Numbered from the stretch's first letter, positions 12,700-31,492 are shown. The stretch is 64,000 nt of DNA from Corbicula japonica (GCA_038501625.1 JAZAYU010000265.1:452001-516000); one strand, 5' to 3'. Notes: generated by a model from the letters alone, not told the origin. Made by a program: numbers and translations.

Positions 12700-14290
12700 C
12701 AATCACTAACCAAAAATAATCGATTGGTTTACTGTATTCCTGGGGTGTTTATTGTACAATACTCCTTATAGGCCTATTTATCAATAACGGACTGTAACCG
12801 TTTATGGTTTTAATAATGTTGTTAACTTATTATGACTACTGCTAAACATTGTTAATTCTGCTATACGGACTAACAAAAATACAAACACTTTCACTACGCC
12901 TATGAACTACTCCTACTTGTGTTGCAAAAATCATTTTAAAAAAAATACACACTGCATGAAAAAGCCTGGGGCGGACACAAGATCTTATTATGTTAAATAC
13001 TTGGCGCACTACGAAGATTTGGCATTAGCAATTTAGAATTGACAAACCATCGAGACAAAATCGGAAAAGTGCACAAGTAAAATTTTATAAGGGACGCGCG
13101 CCGTTTGCACCCCGATCCGCTCCTGAAAACAACATTTTCCTGAAATGCTTACGTAATTTCTAAATATATTTGTATTTGTTAATGACTGTGTTTATTTTTT
13201 ATACATTTATTAACAAAATTATATATATTGGCATATTGCATCTAAACTGCACCCCTTGTTTACATTTGCATTTAAATTTAAAATCCTTTAATTGTCAAAA
13301 CAAATATTTAAGTTCTTTAGTCACTTGAAACTGATTGTTATCAGTTGACATAAAATTCAGAAGTCACGAGCGCGTTCGTTAGTTTACAAACATAATAAAT
13401 TCTCATTTTGTTTAACCAACGACGCGATATTACATAAGCGATGCAAATTTTTAAGCTTCTTTGCGTGCCGGAAGTCGCGATTCTACATATTAAGGCAAAA
13501 TATAAATAGAGTGAAATAAAATCGATATTTCACTAAACAAACACATTTTAGCTTTAATTTGTTTTCGTGAAAAGAACTAATCTGAAATAAATAATGGAAA
13601 GGGAGGTAATTAGTGAAAAAAAGTAGTTCGGCAGAAACAGTGAAAATAAAAAATCGTATTCTATAGTTCCAGAACAGAGAAAATACTAATTTTATTTCAC
13701 TGGGAAAACTTTTTTGTTCATGGGAAACATTTTTGTGGCGGTATGTTGAGCAAATTTTTATAACCTGGGGTTGATTGCCCGATTTTCGCCGTTTATCTAC
13801 ATGTAACACCGACTAATTATGGTAAAAATCATCAATCTTCATAATTGACTATCGTTAACAATATGTTTAGATTTAAATAGATTCACAATTTCTGAATTCC
13901 AAAAGCTGTTCTTAACTACAATATATTACTTATATATTATATTAATATTTTATGCGTAATTACATTGCTCTTTTCACAAGTAAAGTTTTTCACATAAATA
14001 ACAACTAAGAAAAGCAATAAAGACTTAAACAACATGGATAACATCACTAACATCAATAACCTAACAGGAATTTTAACGCAGCACCGAGACATTGTTGTTG
14101 TTAAAGGTTCACGATTTCTGTTATGAATATAGAATCTAGTTGAAATATGATACGGAGTCCTCGATGGACCACCAACAATACCAGAATTTTTCTGCAAATT
14201 CATTCTAAATGTTTTATCAAAAATGAAAACAAGGCCAAATGATGTTTAATGGTCAATAAAAATATCATGGATTGCTTACACTGCCGCACA
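12700..14290. other. Intergenic stretch, no gene recognised
   Basis: A minus-strand open frame at 13937-14203 contains a hydrophobic segment of about 25 residues near its end. It could mimic a type II membrane anchor exon, but no partner exons were found, so it is not called as a gene. Confidence 0.45.
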
Positions 14291-14292
14291 GT

Positions 14293-14438
14293 GTGCCAAT
14301 GTTATAAAACTGAGATTAGAAACCAGTCTCAAATCTCAAGCATTTGATTGGCTAAAATGGCGACTGGTCGCCATTTCAGCCAATCAGATGCTTGAGATTT
14401 GAGACTGGTTTCCATGCTCAGTTTTATAACCTTAGGCA
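14293..14438. mobile_element. Palindromic MITE, copy 2
   Basis: Full-length copy of the family seen at 8139. Both arms and the CCAAT-containing centre are conserved. Confidence 0.9.
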
Positions 14439-14509
14439 AGTATTCAAGGTCCTTGCAACTCTTTTTTTTTGCAAAACAGTGACGTTCTGTAAAAACATCA
14501 GTTTTCGCG

Positions 14510-15230
14510 AGGTTTTAATTTCCTAGGATTTCGTAGGCAGGTCGGTCCACGAATTCAAATCCACAAATCAATATAAAGTCCACAAATTTATGCACCCATG
14601 AAAATGCCGTTTAACCGAAAACCGCGAACATTAATATTCATACAGTCACAGATGCTGCAGTACTGTCGAGGTGAACACGTCCAACAGGATTTCATAGTTG
14701 TATGATGAATATGTGTGCCTTTAAATTGTTTCTCACGGCCACGAGCGGACTTACACGGGGGCGCACCCGGCGGCCCCTCTAAAATTGTCAGTGTAATTTT
14801 TTAATGTTAATAAAAAAGGGAATCTACGGAAGCCCGGATGGACATTTAAAATTTAAAACTAATAGTTATACCACAATAATGCAATATATTTAAGTAAAAA
14901 AAAACTACTGTACTTGCTCCTTTGAAAACGTTCTCAAACATTCATAAACTCATTTAAAAAGATGTATTTTATGTTTCCTTTGAGGGGACGTACATTTTAA
15001 GGTGCACCTCGAAAGTGCACCCCTCCCCCTCACAAATGACATTGCGGATCCACCCCCGGATGCCTCCGTTATTTTAAACACTTGTAATACGCAAAACAGT
15101 GAACGTTGTTATCTGGGCGTTGTTAAAACCGTAACTAATTTTTCCAGTTAATGTTATCAGCTTCCTAAATTGCTAATTGCAGAAAATCGAGCCGGTAGTT
15201 TTACTACTTCTATTTAAGGAGCGTTTTTGC
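14510..15230. other. Dispersed repeat debris
   Basis: Position 14510-14660 matches the 'cacgaatattaatg' repeat family. Position 14740-15060 is bounded by GC-rich segments (acgggggcgcacccggcgg and ggatccacccccgg) that look like the ends of another unidentified repeat. No coding evidence. Confidence 0.45.
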
Positions 15231-15837
15231 TCATTTCAGTTAAATATGAGACGGCGGGAGATATTGCACCCGGATGCGTTTAAAAAAAGACAACCAGAAC
15301 AATAGCAGAAATCTAATGTCATCCCCCCTTTTTGTTCGGTGGATAAAACAAAAAAAAACAAAGAAAAATAGCAAGAGCCATATTATATTTATAGATATTT
15401 TTTCGGACATATTAAACTTTATGTTTAGACAACACAAGATCACAAGATCAACTGCAGAGCTAAATACGTAACTTACTTTAAAAGCTTGACATTTAAGTAC
15501 TAACCTTAATGAATTTTATCGCATGGTTAAAAGTTAGAGGCTAGAGTGATTACAAACCTTACGCCATCAATTTATATACGGGTTGTATATGCGAACAATG
15601 TATATCCAGATCATCAGGTGCATCCTTGACGTCTGATTTGGATCCACACGGTTCGCTTCTTGATCTTAAGTAATCCTATTATTTGGCAAATCCAGATCAG
15701 AGGGCTTGGGTTCGCTGATTGATCTGGATCTATACTGTTAGCCTGTGTTAAACACTATATCCCATGAAGTAAAGGGTTAACGAACATAGATAGAATCTAC
15801 TTGAATGGTCTGTGTTTTAAGTGCTCTGGTTTTGCAT

Positions 15838-16060
15838 GTCTAGTGATTTCGCGATCTGGAGGTCGGGAATTTGAGTCCCGAATTCTGAAATTCTTCTCCT
15901 GTCGTATGGATAGCAATTTGTGACACCAGACACAGTAAAGAACCATGGGTATCTTCTAAAGTATCAATGATGTCGCATCCGGATTCACTGTATCAAAATC
16001 CGTTCACTCCCCAAAATGCTACTCATAGGAGGCGTGACCGGGCCTCTGGAAAATGTAAAG
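15838..16060 (+). mobile_element. tRNA-derived SINE
   Basis: The segment tcgggaatttgagtcccga folds as a tRNA T-arm (5-bp stem, 7-base loop) and fits a diverged polymerase III B box. The preceding 'gtctagtgatttcgcgatctgg' could hold a weak A box. The rest of the unit is not tRNA-like, as expected for a SINE body. No CCA end or full cloverleaf was found, so it is not called as a tRNA gene. Confidence 0.55.
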
Positions 16061-16154
16061 CGGAAAAAACAACACAAATAGTTTGCGGTAAAATCTAAAA
16101 TGAAACGCAATTTGGTTTTTATTTGGCAATGGTGCCTGACATTTAAATACTTAC

Positions 16155-16397
16155 ACGATGAGCACAGACGGTGAAAACTGAGTCATGTGATCATTTTTAA
16201 GCTCTCCAATGTCCGGGGGTAGATTGAGTACACCCACGAGACTGGTATCATTTTCTCGTGACAAATTTAGTGGTTCGTGCACTACCCATTTCGACCCGAT
16301 TTTCTTTGAGAAAGCCCTTTTGTGGGACATAAACAACTCGAGTCCTTTGATCTTAGCATTGTGAAACCTTAAATCTCCATCTCGAATACTAATGACT
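16155..16397 (-). CDS. Orphan internal exon candidate (81 codons, phase 2-2)
   Basis: On the minus strand an acceptor (acttctgatttag) precedes 243 open bases that end at a near-consensus donor (CGT/gtaagtatt). Entry and exit phases are equal, so the exon is symmetric. The encoded peptide is not low-complexity. It includes IRDGDLRFHNAKIKGLELF, then KWVVHEPLNLSREND, then VLNLPPDIGEL. I do not recognise the family. No neighbouring exon of the same gene was identified, so it may belong to a gene with long introns, be a lone remnant, or be chance. Confidence 0.35.
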
Positions 16398-16399
16398 CT

Positions 16400-19300
16400 A
16401 AATCAGAAGTAATTTGTTTTAAATTTGAATCTTATTGACTTAATACTGGATAAAAGAAACTGGTAACGGTCGCATTAAATGGATTGCAGGTGCTTGTTAA
16501 CTCATTTCGTGGAAATTAGAATACAAACTTCAATCATAAACTTGAAATAGTAAATTTGACTTTGAAAGAAAAATTAAACGTCTACTTATTAAGCCTTTAA
16601 TCCTAAGAGTTTATGGTCTTATTTCAATATTGTTTTTAATTTGATAGAAGTCGCTAATATGTGTGAGGTTTTGTCTAAAATGAATACGAAGCAATCTGAA
16701 GTTGTAATAGGACACAACCACGTCGACAAGGTAAAAATTCTTTTACTGAAAATAAATAAAAAGCGATACATGCGAATAAAAAAGTAAATGGTATGTTAAA
16801 TAAAATGTTTTATGGGACTGACGATGCACTTATAAATCTTTCTGTTCACCGTAAAATGTTTAACAATTTGTTGCGTAACTAAAACACATTTTAACCCCAA
16901 ACACGCAAAATATGTGCAGTCGGCATCACTGTAATGACAAAGAGCAAGAGCATACATTTTTTTCACAAGGGTGCATTCAGATATAGGTTGACTCACCAGT
17001 GAATAGTGTAGACCCTCAGGATCGGCGCAAGATTTCCAAAAAAAGGATTCTTTGGCGCAGTCTTAGGGTAGTTACATGATAATTTCCAACTTTCTTGACA
17101 AAATACCCATGAACATTAAATATTTTGGGGCGAAAACCGTGCTTTATCAACCCCATTAAACCCCCTCAGAATTCTCCTCAAACCCCAAGAAGACTTCTTA
17201 ATTTATAATAATTTTAATTTATATTAATTAATATTTTATTTATTAATACGGTTATACTTCTTAATTGCCATTAAAATGCGGCTGTGAAATATTATAAATA
17301 TTTAATCTTTTGAAAGCTCTCAGCATTCGTCATGCTACCTTAAGAGCCGTGTGGAGACTGATCAACATGCGCATGCGCAGTATAATCAGGGTCTACAGTT
17401 AAAACAATCGGATTGCATAGAAAATATTTATGTCGGATTTTGTTCTTCCTTGCGAATGTTTTACTTTTAATGAAATATGGAAACCTCCCACACTGAATAT
17501 GACCCCTAAATATTTTCCAAGCCCTTTATGTGTCAAAATACCGAGTCTGGTTGGGCTTGAATGCATTGTTTTAACTCATAATTAACCGCGACTAAACAAA
17601 TAAAATGTGACAGAATCTGATTAGCCGGCGCAGTGATATCTCTTTAGCGATAACGTTAGAAGAGCGCTACCAATCACGAACAGCCTAATAACCACTTAAA
17701 TACACAGCTGGCTTCCACCAAATAAATAGTCCAAAACGAAGACAGAATTTTAATATGGAAACAAGTGGTTAGAGATTTAGGAAGTGATTTCTGAAGGTAG
17801 AAGTGTTCAGATTATAATTATTAATTTTCATTTTTTTCTTTAAAATCAGTTGGAGTATTTAACCGGTTCTTATCAACCGTAAGTAAAGACATGCAATATG
17901 AATAATAATAGAAAAAACAATAACTACTACTTCTACTTATAAATAATAATTATTATAGTTATATTATATTTTTTTTTTTTCTGTATTTTTGTTGTTGTTG
18001 TTGTTCTTGTTGTGTTTAAAATAATAATTCGTAATAAAAAGTCTACCAGTTCGCATATAGTAACGTAAATACAAAATGCAAAATTATTTCTGTGTTCACT
18101 TTTTCAGTCTTTATAAATTTGTTTTGATTAAAAACACTCATTTAGATCACCTTTTAAATCATATTTGCATGTATAACTAAATGCAATAAAGTATTTAATA
18201 ATTAGTGACGCTGTATATGTTTAAATAAAGTTTTCTTCTTTTCATCTATATCGAGAATGTTTCCAACGTATGTTAGTTTTGCGACATATATTTTGCATGA
18301 CAACAGAGGAAATTTTTAGTGTTTTAAAATAATTATAATAATGTACAAAATAATTAAAATAATTTTAATAATGATATCTAATTAATTGTCCCCATCAATA
18401 CTGTGTGCAACATAATTATAAATTTACAATCTTTATCAACCGCCGCCGCAGCAGCAGCAGTATTAGCATTTGTATCATCATTTATTTTGCATATAAGACA
18501 CTTTATCGGCGGACAAGACAATGAAATAAAATATACTAATGAATTAGTTGCCAGATTAAATTATTCATCTACAATTTGATGAACTTTTACCTGTAGTAAA
18601 AGCAATTTTAGAGAATAAAATAATATAGAGTTTGCTCTAATTTTAATATTGTGAAATCAGAAGTAATTTTTCTTCAAATTGAGTCGAAATAGTAAAAAAG
18701 AAAGAAGTCGAATTATACGAACTTAAGTAATGTAAAGCCACGGTCGGATGCAAGATTTCTAGAATGCAGGTTCGTTTTGGGGGCAGTCTCGGCTTAGCTG
18801 ACCCTTTCCTCCATATACACACTGATGTGCCGGCGGATCTGGATCTACACTGGTCGCACATGCGTTAAAAAGCTTATATAAGAAGTAAAGGTTTAAATGA
18901 TAATGTCCATATTTGACAAAATTCCCCATGGAATTTTAATATTGCTATCCCAAATAGGGTTTTGAGAACCCCTACTGAATCCTCTCTAAAGCTATCACTT
19001 CAGGAAAATTATAATTCACTGTTATACGTACGTCTTCAATAATGAAATAATGACACGCTATCATTCGCAGAAAATTAGAAAATGAAAATTCACAGCGAAA
19101 GAATTTTGAAATTATCATTAATGTTCGATTTAATAGCTTCTTGAACAAGATGTTCGACAACAAGTTAATTGGGGTAGCCACTTCAAATAGCTATAAAATG
19201 TCCTCAGATATGGTATCATGTTTTATGGGGGGATATTGTTCTAGCCCGAGATAAGGAGTTAGCGCAAGCCTTTGAATCGGTTTAATATATTCACAAGAAG

Positions 19301-19810
19301 GGGACGTATTTTTGATAGCGTTAATTAGACGGGTAACGATTATAATGAAAGCGCCGGGCAGCTCGGGAGTTATGTTTTCCAGAAAAACGGCGCGAATGAA
19401 TGTTTAGAATAGATTCTATTAGCCGCTCAAAATGTGTATTGTTTCTTTAATCTCAAGTAACATTTGAGGTTTAAAGATATATATTTTTATTTTTCTAGTT
19501 CTTACGCATCTAAACTCGCCCAGTGAAGATATTTATTTCTATGAAAGCATTATTTAATTCTGTGGACACTAAATTTCGTAGTTTTAAAACATTTTCGTGG
19601 GTATTTATATTAGTGGATTTTAATGTTCTCAAATTACGTTCATGTGCGATTCTATATTATGTTGTGGATTTTAATTACTGGACCGACCAACGAAAAGTAG
19701 TACCTCGCGAATATTAATTATTTTACAGTATTTCAACTTCTAAAACTTCTTCGTAACTACTGCTCTATCAAACGATTTCTGACGGAACACGATAAACTTG
19801 TAAAAAATAT
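16400..19810. other. Intergenic stretch with repeat pieces
   Basis: No gene recognised. Position 17018-17170 and the split copy at 18740-18990 belong to the dispersed repeat also at 3780. At 18800-18890 a 'gatctggatctacactgg' element appears inserted into that copy. Position 19240-19440 is relatively GC-rich, non-repetitive and without a reading frame; it lies 1.3-1.5 kb upstream of the osr coding start. Confidence 0.5.
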
Positions 19811-19915
19811 GGGCCCGAGATCATAAAACTTAGATTGGAGACAGGTCGCCATTTCAGCCAATCAGATGCTTGAGATTGAGACTAGTCTCCAGATTGTGTT
19901 TTATGTTCTTGGGCC
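19811..19915. mobile_element. Palindromic MITE, copy 3 (internally deleted)
   Basis: Outer ends (gggcccgagatcataaaac ... gttttatgttcttgggcc) are intact, but much of the left arm is missing. Confidence 0.85.
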
Positions 19916-20306
19916 ACGGACGCGTAGCGCTGATATATTCAGTATTTAATTATGGTCGCTAATATGTACTGCCTAACCTATGACAGAAACATCTAGGAGG
20001 TCGTAATAGAATTACGGATATAAGCAACAACCACATCCGCCCACACACCCCTGAATCCGCCTATGTACTGGTTATCGTCTAAAAAAAATATATAAAATGG
20101 TAGCTATTTGCATTTTTCGGTAGACATTTCAGCGCACAGTAGGGGGTACATACTGAATACTTTGCGTTGGTCTTAGGTTGATGGAATTTTGGTAGCATCT
20201 GCACATACGTTTAGTGCATCACTATTCATAATATAATGTTTTTATAAAACAAAGCTATTTAAGTTTGTGCTACTGACGGGAAAGGATATCATTGGAATTT
20301 TGCTGG

Positions 20307-20410
<104 letters not shown>

Positions 20411-20540
20411 ATTGCAAGCTTGATTAAGAATTTTCATTCAATAAGCCAGTTTTTTTGTTTCTTGTTTTGATATTAATATTTATAAATAATAAATACAAAA
20501 TATGCAAAGATGGCATTTAATGACATGGTACTTGTACTCT

Positions 20541-20664
20541 GGGCCCAAGATCATAAAACTAAATTTTGAGATCAGTCTCAAATCTCAAGGACCTGATTGG
20601 CTGAAATGGCGACTGCTTGAGATTTGAGAGTGATCTCCAGATTTAGTTTTATGATCTTGGGCAC
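20541..20664. mobile_element. Palindromic MITE, copy 4, upstream of osr exon
   Basis: Ends are gggcccaagatcataaaac and gttttatgatcttgggc. One central arm is lost. It sits about 70 bp upstream of the first recognised osr acceptor, so it lies in the 5' intron or promoter region. Confidence 0.87.
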
Positions 20665-20780
20665 AGGTCTCCATTCTTTAGGGCCAGGTAAATTTTATTG
20701 TTATGGTAATAGCGATTTTGTTTTCTTTTTCAGATTTACACACACAGAAAACTCCAGAAACAGCATTGGAATACTTCAAA

Positions 20781-25974
<5,194 letters not shown>

Positions 25975-27910
25975 CAATACATTCACATCGGTCAGTAAAA
26001 ACCGGATGCAATTGAAAATCACGGTCATAATCTGGAGCTCGCCACCGGAAAAGGTGTATTCGGATATATTTTGACACTTTCGTTGTTGCTATAGTTGGAA
26101 AGAACTTAAATTTATAAATTCTTTTATTTTCTCATAACTAATTGGACATGTTGTAACACGTTTTGGCAACATTATGTTATTAAGTAAGTTATGTTATAAT
26201 AACATAGTTAATAAGTAATGTCGTCAGCTTAATTTACTATAATATAACGTCATTTCAAGAATATACGTCAATTGCCCGAATGTAACTTTTTCTTATGACG
26301 CGCCAAATTTGACTGTATCATATTTTGCTTAATGTTATATCAGTAAAGACACCGACAAATCGATTAACTAGTTCGAGATTCGCTTTCGGAATTTTAAGTG
26401 TAATTGATAATTTCAAAAATATATTATGCAAAACACTTCTTGACTCGTGTCAAATTAATTAAAGATAAACGAATTAATTAAAGATTTCGACTTCAGATGC
26501 TTGATATTCAATAAAACATCTCCTAGCTGCTTTAACTGTCATGACCGGACATAAGTGCTGACTTAAAAGTGTGACAATTTCTTTGTTGAATTATGTGCCA
26601 TAAGTTTCTAGTTCCCATATGATTGAAATTTAAATTGCTTTTTGTGTATCATGTTTTTATCTCCAAATATCACAGTGGTGTCTTCGTCTAGTGGGACTTA
26701 GCTGCATTAATTATTTAAGAATTATAGAACAATGTTTATTATAATCACTAAAACTTCCCTTTAGTTACTTAAATTTTAAATGTTTTCAGAACATGGTAAC
26801 AATGAAACATAATATGCTAGTTTTAAATCGTTTAAGAACTGTAAGGTAGCATAATTCTGTCTTAAGAATTGTATGGTGGCATATTTTTGTCTTAAGAATT
26901 GTATTGTAGCATATTTCTGCCATAAGATAAACAGTTTCGCAAATACTTTCATTTAACTCAAATAGTTATCTTGATAATCTAGTAAAATTATCTGGTTATT
27001 GTATGGCAGCAATATCACGGAATTACGACCAGTACTTAATTATTATTGAATTTTATTGTTGGATTTTTTTTTTCAATTGGCAGATACCTCCACTATATAA
27101 TTACAAAAGACTGCAACCTACTTTTAAAACGGAAGTAAATTTAGTGTGTATTAAAACAATACCATAATTCAAGGGAGGCAACTTCTACCAAAATATTGGT
27201 TTACAGCACGATTGATGGGTCTTTAACAATATTTTTCTTAACGGCCAGAGTAGATGAAGTTTTTGTCAAATTATGTGCTTAAAAAAAATAAAACGCTCTT
27301 CTAACTTTTACCAGAAAACTTTGCAACTCTCAAATCACTCTTTTTATTCATCATATTTCCGGCAAAAAGGTAAGGTTAAAGAAAAATAATTATGATAAAA
27401 ATATTGTATTACGAACGTTCTGCTCGGTCTGTGTTCAGAATTTCATTGAGAGTTATTAGCGGTAACACAGTGTTTAGGACATTACCTGTAAATAATGTAA
27501 ATAGTGTATAGTATTTATTTTTGTATATATTGATATTTTTTCATTCCATTCTATACATTTATACCTCAGCCAAGGTTGTGCTATTTTGATATGTTTTATT
27601 ATCCGTTCCACTTCTATTTGCGTTGATGATAATATATTGTTTGTTTTTGCTGTATGGTGCTGTTTTGTAAGTTAAGATTCATCCATTTTTATGTTGATTT
27701 ATATTACTAAAAGTCAATCAATCAATTCACCAATCATAATCAGTCATCGTCACTCAATCAATCAACACACCCACCAACTTAATCTGTCAGTATATCTATG
27801 AACTCAGTGTTGGGTTCATAATTATGTACAATTTTATATTTTTTCTACTGTAATTATGATATATATTGCTGTACCACAATTAAGCAATAAATGAGATTAC
27901 TTTTAGTAAG
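25975..27910 (+). other. osr: Probable long 3' UTR of osr
   Basis: After the TAA at 25972-25974 no further exon is visible for 1.9 kb. Candidate AATAAA signals are at 26510-26515 and 27886-27891. A copy related to the 35235 inverted-repeat element lies at about 26080-26310. Three copies of a ~38-bp unit (cttaagaattgtatggtgg) lie at 26828-26930. UTR extent is inferred, not shown. Confidence 0.45.
27886..27891 (+). promoter_or_regulatory. Candidate polyadenylation signal of osr
   Basis: AATAAA followed within 30 bases by a T/GT-rich stretch (ttttagtaagtgttttaatt), as expected for a cleavage site. The earlier AATAAA at 26510 is an alternative. Confidence 0.4.
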
Positions 27911-28158
27911 TGTTTTAATTACTTCTTTTGTGTCAAAAGACGTCATGAGTTATACTGGAAATTACAACGTCCTCAGGCACCCGTCCCCACTGGTTTTCTC
28001 GGTTGTACATGTATAAATTATGTACTTAAAGAAATAAGAAACGCAGCTTCTTTAAACACGAAATTCCGGTTTATTTCATTTTAAAAATGCGTTAATAAAT
28101 TCGTTTTGTATACTAGTATATGTGAAAGACATACCTAATATAGCAGCTTAAGTTCTAG

Positions 28159-28303
28159 TCCCAAGGTTATAAAGCTGAGATTAGAAACCAGTCTCAAATC
28201 TCAATGATCTGATTGGCTGAAATGGCGTCTGGTCGCCATTTCTGCCAATCAGATGCTTGAGATTTGAGACTGGTTTCCATGCTCAGTTTTATAACATTGG
28301 GCG
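28159..28303. mobile_element. Palindromic MITE, copy 7
   Basis: Full-length copy, 364 bp upstream of the next one. Confidence 0.9.
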
Positions 28304-28430
28304 CTGTACATGCTCCCTGCTTTTTGCTAGCATGCAGAGCCTGTTCTGTTCTAAACTTTTCACTTGCAGCAGCAAAGATACTCTACACTGTTCGATACTC
28401 CCAATGTTCGTTTGCAGCAGCTCATCACCT

Positions 28431-28575
28431 GGGCTGAAGGTTATAAAGCTGAGATTGGAAACCAGTCTCAAACCTCAAGCATCTGATTGGCTGAAATGGC
28501 GACTGGTCGCCATTTCAGCCAATCAGGTGCTTGAGCTTTGAGACTGGTTTCTATGCTCAGTTTTATAACCGTGGG
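28431..28575. mobile_element. Palindromic MITE, copy 8, left of the 30-bp array
   Basis: Full-length copy about 90 bp before the tandem array starts. Confidence 0.9.
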
Positions 28576-28666
28576 ACCTGCTATATTCGTCAGCTTCAGA
28601 AAATGTTGTGAACTGTTTTAGGTAGCATTTGCTCTGTGTTTGGTAGCAGTTTAATGCGGTTTTATT

Positions 28667-31436
28667 CGCTAGCAGCAGCACATGTTCTACACTGTTCACT
28701 AGCAGCAGCACATGTTCTGCATTGTTCACTAGAAGCAGCACATGTTCTACACTGTTCACTAGCAGTAGCACATGTTCTGCACTGTTCACTAGAGTCAGCA
28801 CTTGTTCTACACTGTTCACTAGCAGTAGCACATGTTCTACACTGTTCACTAGCATCAGCACATGTTCGGCACTGTGCATTCGCAGTAGCACATGTTCTGC
28901 ACTGTTCACTAGCAGCAGCACATGTTCTGCACTGTCCACTAGCAGCAGGACATGTTCTGCACTGTGCATTAGCAGTAGCACATGCTCTGCACTGTTCACT
29001 AGCAGCAGCACATGTTCTGCACTGTCCACTAGCAGCAGCACATGTTCTGCTCTGCGGCAGCAAATATTCTTCATTGTGCATCAGCAGCAGCCACAGCACA
29101 TGTTCTGCACTGTGCATTAGCAGCAGCACATGTTCTACACTGTTCACTAGCGAAAGAAAAGAACTGCACTGTACACTAGCAGCAGCACATGTTCTGCACT
29201 GTTCACTAGGAGCAGCACATGTCGTGCACTGTGCACTAGTAGCAGCACATGTTCTGCACTGTTCACTAGCAGCAGCACATGTTCTGCACTGTTCACTAGC
29301 AGCAGCACATGTTCTGCACTGTTCACTAGCGGCAGCACATGTTCTTGATTGTTAACTAGTGGCAGCACATGTTTTACAATGTGCACTATCAGCAGCACCT
29401 GTTCTGCACTGTTCATTAGCAGCAGCACATGTTCTGCACTGTGCATTAGGTGCAGCACATGTTCTACACTGTTTACTAGCAGCAGCATATGTTCTGCACT
29501 GTGGATTAGCAGCAGCACATCTTCTGCACTGTTCACTAGCGACAGCACATGTTTTGCACTGTTCATTAGCAACAGCAGCACATGTTCTGCACTGTGCATT
29601 CGCAGTAGCACATGTTCTGCACTGTTCACTAGCAGCAGCACATGTTCTGCACTGTCCACTAGCAGCAGGACATGTTCTGCACTGTGCATTAGCAGTAGCA
29701 CATGCTCTGCACTGTTCACTAGCAGCAGCACATGTTCTGCACTGTCCACTAGCAGCAGCACATGTTCTGCTCTGCGGCAGCAAATATTCTTCATTGTGCA
29801 TCAGCAGCAGCAACAGCACATGTTCTGCACTGTGCATTAGCAGCAGCACATGTTCTACACTGTTCACTAGCGAAAGAAAAGAACTGCACTGTACACTAGC
29901 AGCAGCACATGTTCTGCACTGTTCACTAGGAGCAGCACATGTCGTGCACTGTGCACTAGTAGCAGCACATGTTCTGCACTGTTCACTAGCAGCAGCACAT
30001 GTTCTGCACTGTTCACTAGCAGCAGCACATGTTCTGCACTGTTCACTAGCGGCAGCACATGTTCTTCATTGTTAACTAGCGGCAGCACATGTTTTACAAT
30101 GTGCACTATCAGCAGCACCTGTTCTGCACTGTTCATTAGCAGCAGCACATGTTCTGCACTGTGCATTAGCTGCAGCACATGTTCTACACTGTTTACTAGC
30201 AGCAGCATATGTTCTGCACTGTGGATTAGCAGCAGCACATCTTCTGCACTGTTCACTAGCGACAGCACATGTTTTGCACTGTTCATTAGCAACAGCAGCA
30301 CATGTTCTGCACTGTGCATTAGCAGCAGAACATGTTCTGCACTGTGCATTAGCTGCAGCACATGTTCTGCACTGTGCATTAGCAGTAGCACATGTTCTGC
30401 ACTGTTCCCTAGCAGCAGCACATGTTCTGCAATGTCCAGGAGCAGCAGCACATGTTCTGCACTGCGCACTAGCAGCAGCACATGTTCTACACTGTTTACT
30501 AGCAGCAGCACATGTTCTACACTGTGCATTAGCAGCAGCACATCTTCTGCACTGTCCACTAGCGACAGCACATGTTCTGCACTGTGCATAAGCAGCACAC
30601 ATGTTCTACACTGTTCACTAGCGGCAGCACATGTTCTGCACTGTGCATTAGCAGCAGCACATGTTCTGCACTGTGCATTAGCAGCACTACATGTTCTGCA
30701 CTGTGCAATAGCAGCAGCACATAATCTACATTGTTCTATAGCGGCGGCACATATTCTTCACTGTGCATTAGCAGCAGCACATGTTCTGCACTGTTCACTA
30801 GCGGCAGCACATGTTCTGCACTGTCCATTAGCAGCAGCACATGTTCCGCACTGTGCATTAGCAGCAGCACATGTTCTGCACTGTTCACTAGCGGCATCAC
30901 ATGTTCTGCACTGTGCATTAGCAGCAGGACATGTTCTGCACTGTCCACTAGCGGCAGCACATGTTCTGCACTGTTCGTTAGCTGCAGCAAATTTTCTACA
31001 CTGTTCACTAGCTGCAGCATATGTTCTGCACTGTGCATTAGCAGCAGCACATGTTCTGCACTGTGCATTAGCTGCAGCACATGTTCTACACTGTTCGTTA
31101 GCTGCAGCAAATGTTCTACACTGTTCACTACCTGCAGCATATGTTCTGCACTGTTCATTAGCCGCAGCATATGTTCTGCACTGTTCATTAGCAACAGCAG
31201 CAGCAGCAGCACATGTTCTACACGGTTTACTTGCAGCAGCACATGTTCTGCACGGTTTGCTTGCAGCAGCAAATGTTCTGCACGGCTTACTCTTGCAGCA
31301 TCACATGTTCTGAACGGTTTACTTGCAGCAGCACATGTTCTGCATGGTGTACTTGCAGCAGCACATGCATCCTGCAATGTTCGCTAGCAGTAGCACATGC
31401 TCTAATGCTCTGAACTGTTCGCTAGCAGTAGCACAT
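28667..31436 (+). repeat. 30-bp tandem array (~90 units) with 720-bp higher-order repeat
   Basis: The unit is close to agcagcagcacatgttctgc followed by actgttcact. Variants exchange ttcact for tgcatt, tccact or tgcact. Because 30 is a multiple of three, long frames stay open on both strands (up to 414 codons, 30069-31313) and encode 10-residue repeats such as HVLHCSLAAA or EHVLLLVNSA. Segment 28861-29580 recurs at 29581-30300 with only a few differences, including a shared irregular unit (tctgcggcagcaaatattcttc... at 29050 and 29770). That marks a recent 24-unit duplication. From about 31200 the units degenerate. It is called a satellite-like minisatellite and not a gene. Confidence 0.95.
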
Positions 31437-31492
31437 TAAACACATTGTCACAATCACTGCTATCCGATTCCTGCTTGTTATAAAATTGGTTC

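Noticed and set aside
12480..12706. Poly-His, poly-Asp and poly-Met ORFs
   Set aside because: Products of the (ATC)n microsatellite.
13937..14203. Minus-strand ORF with a hydrophobic segment resembling a type II membrane anchor
   Set aside because: No signature beyond hydrophobicity in AT-rich DNA and no catalytic exons nearby downstream on that strand.
28636..31387. Long ORFs (up to 414 codons) of 10-residue repeats on both strands
   Set aside because: A 30-bp tandem period with no in-unit stops keeps several frames open at once. Neither strand has flanking gene structure.
28667..31436. CRISPR-like array
   Set aside because: Units are contiguous with no unique spacers, and the sequence is eukaryotic.
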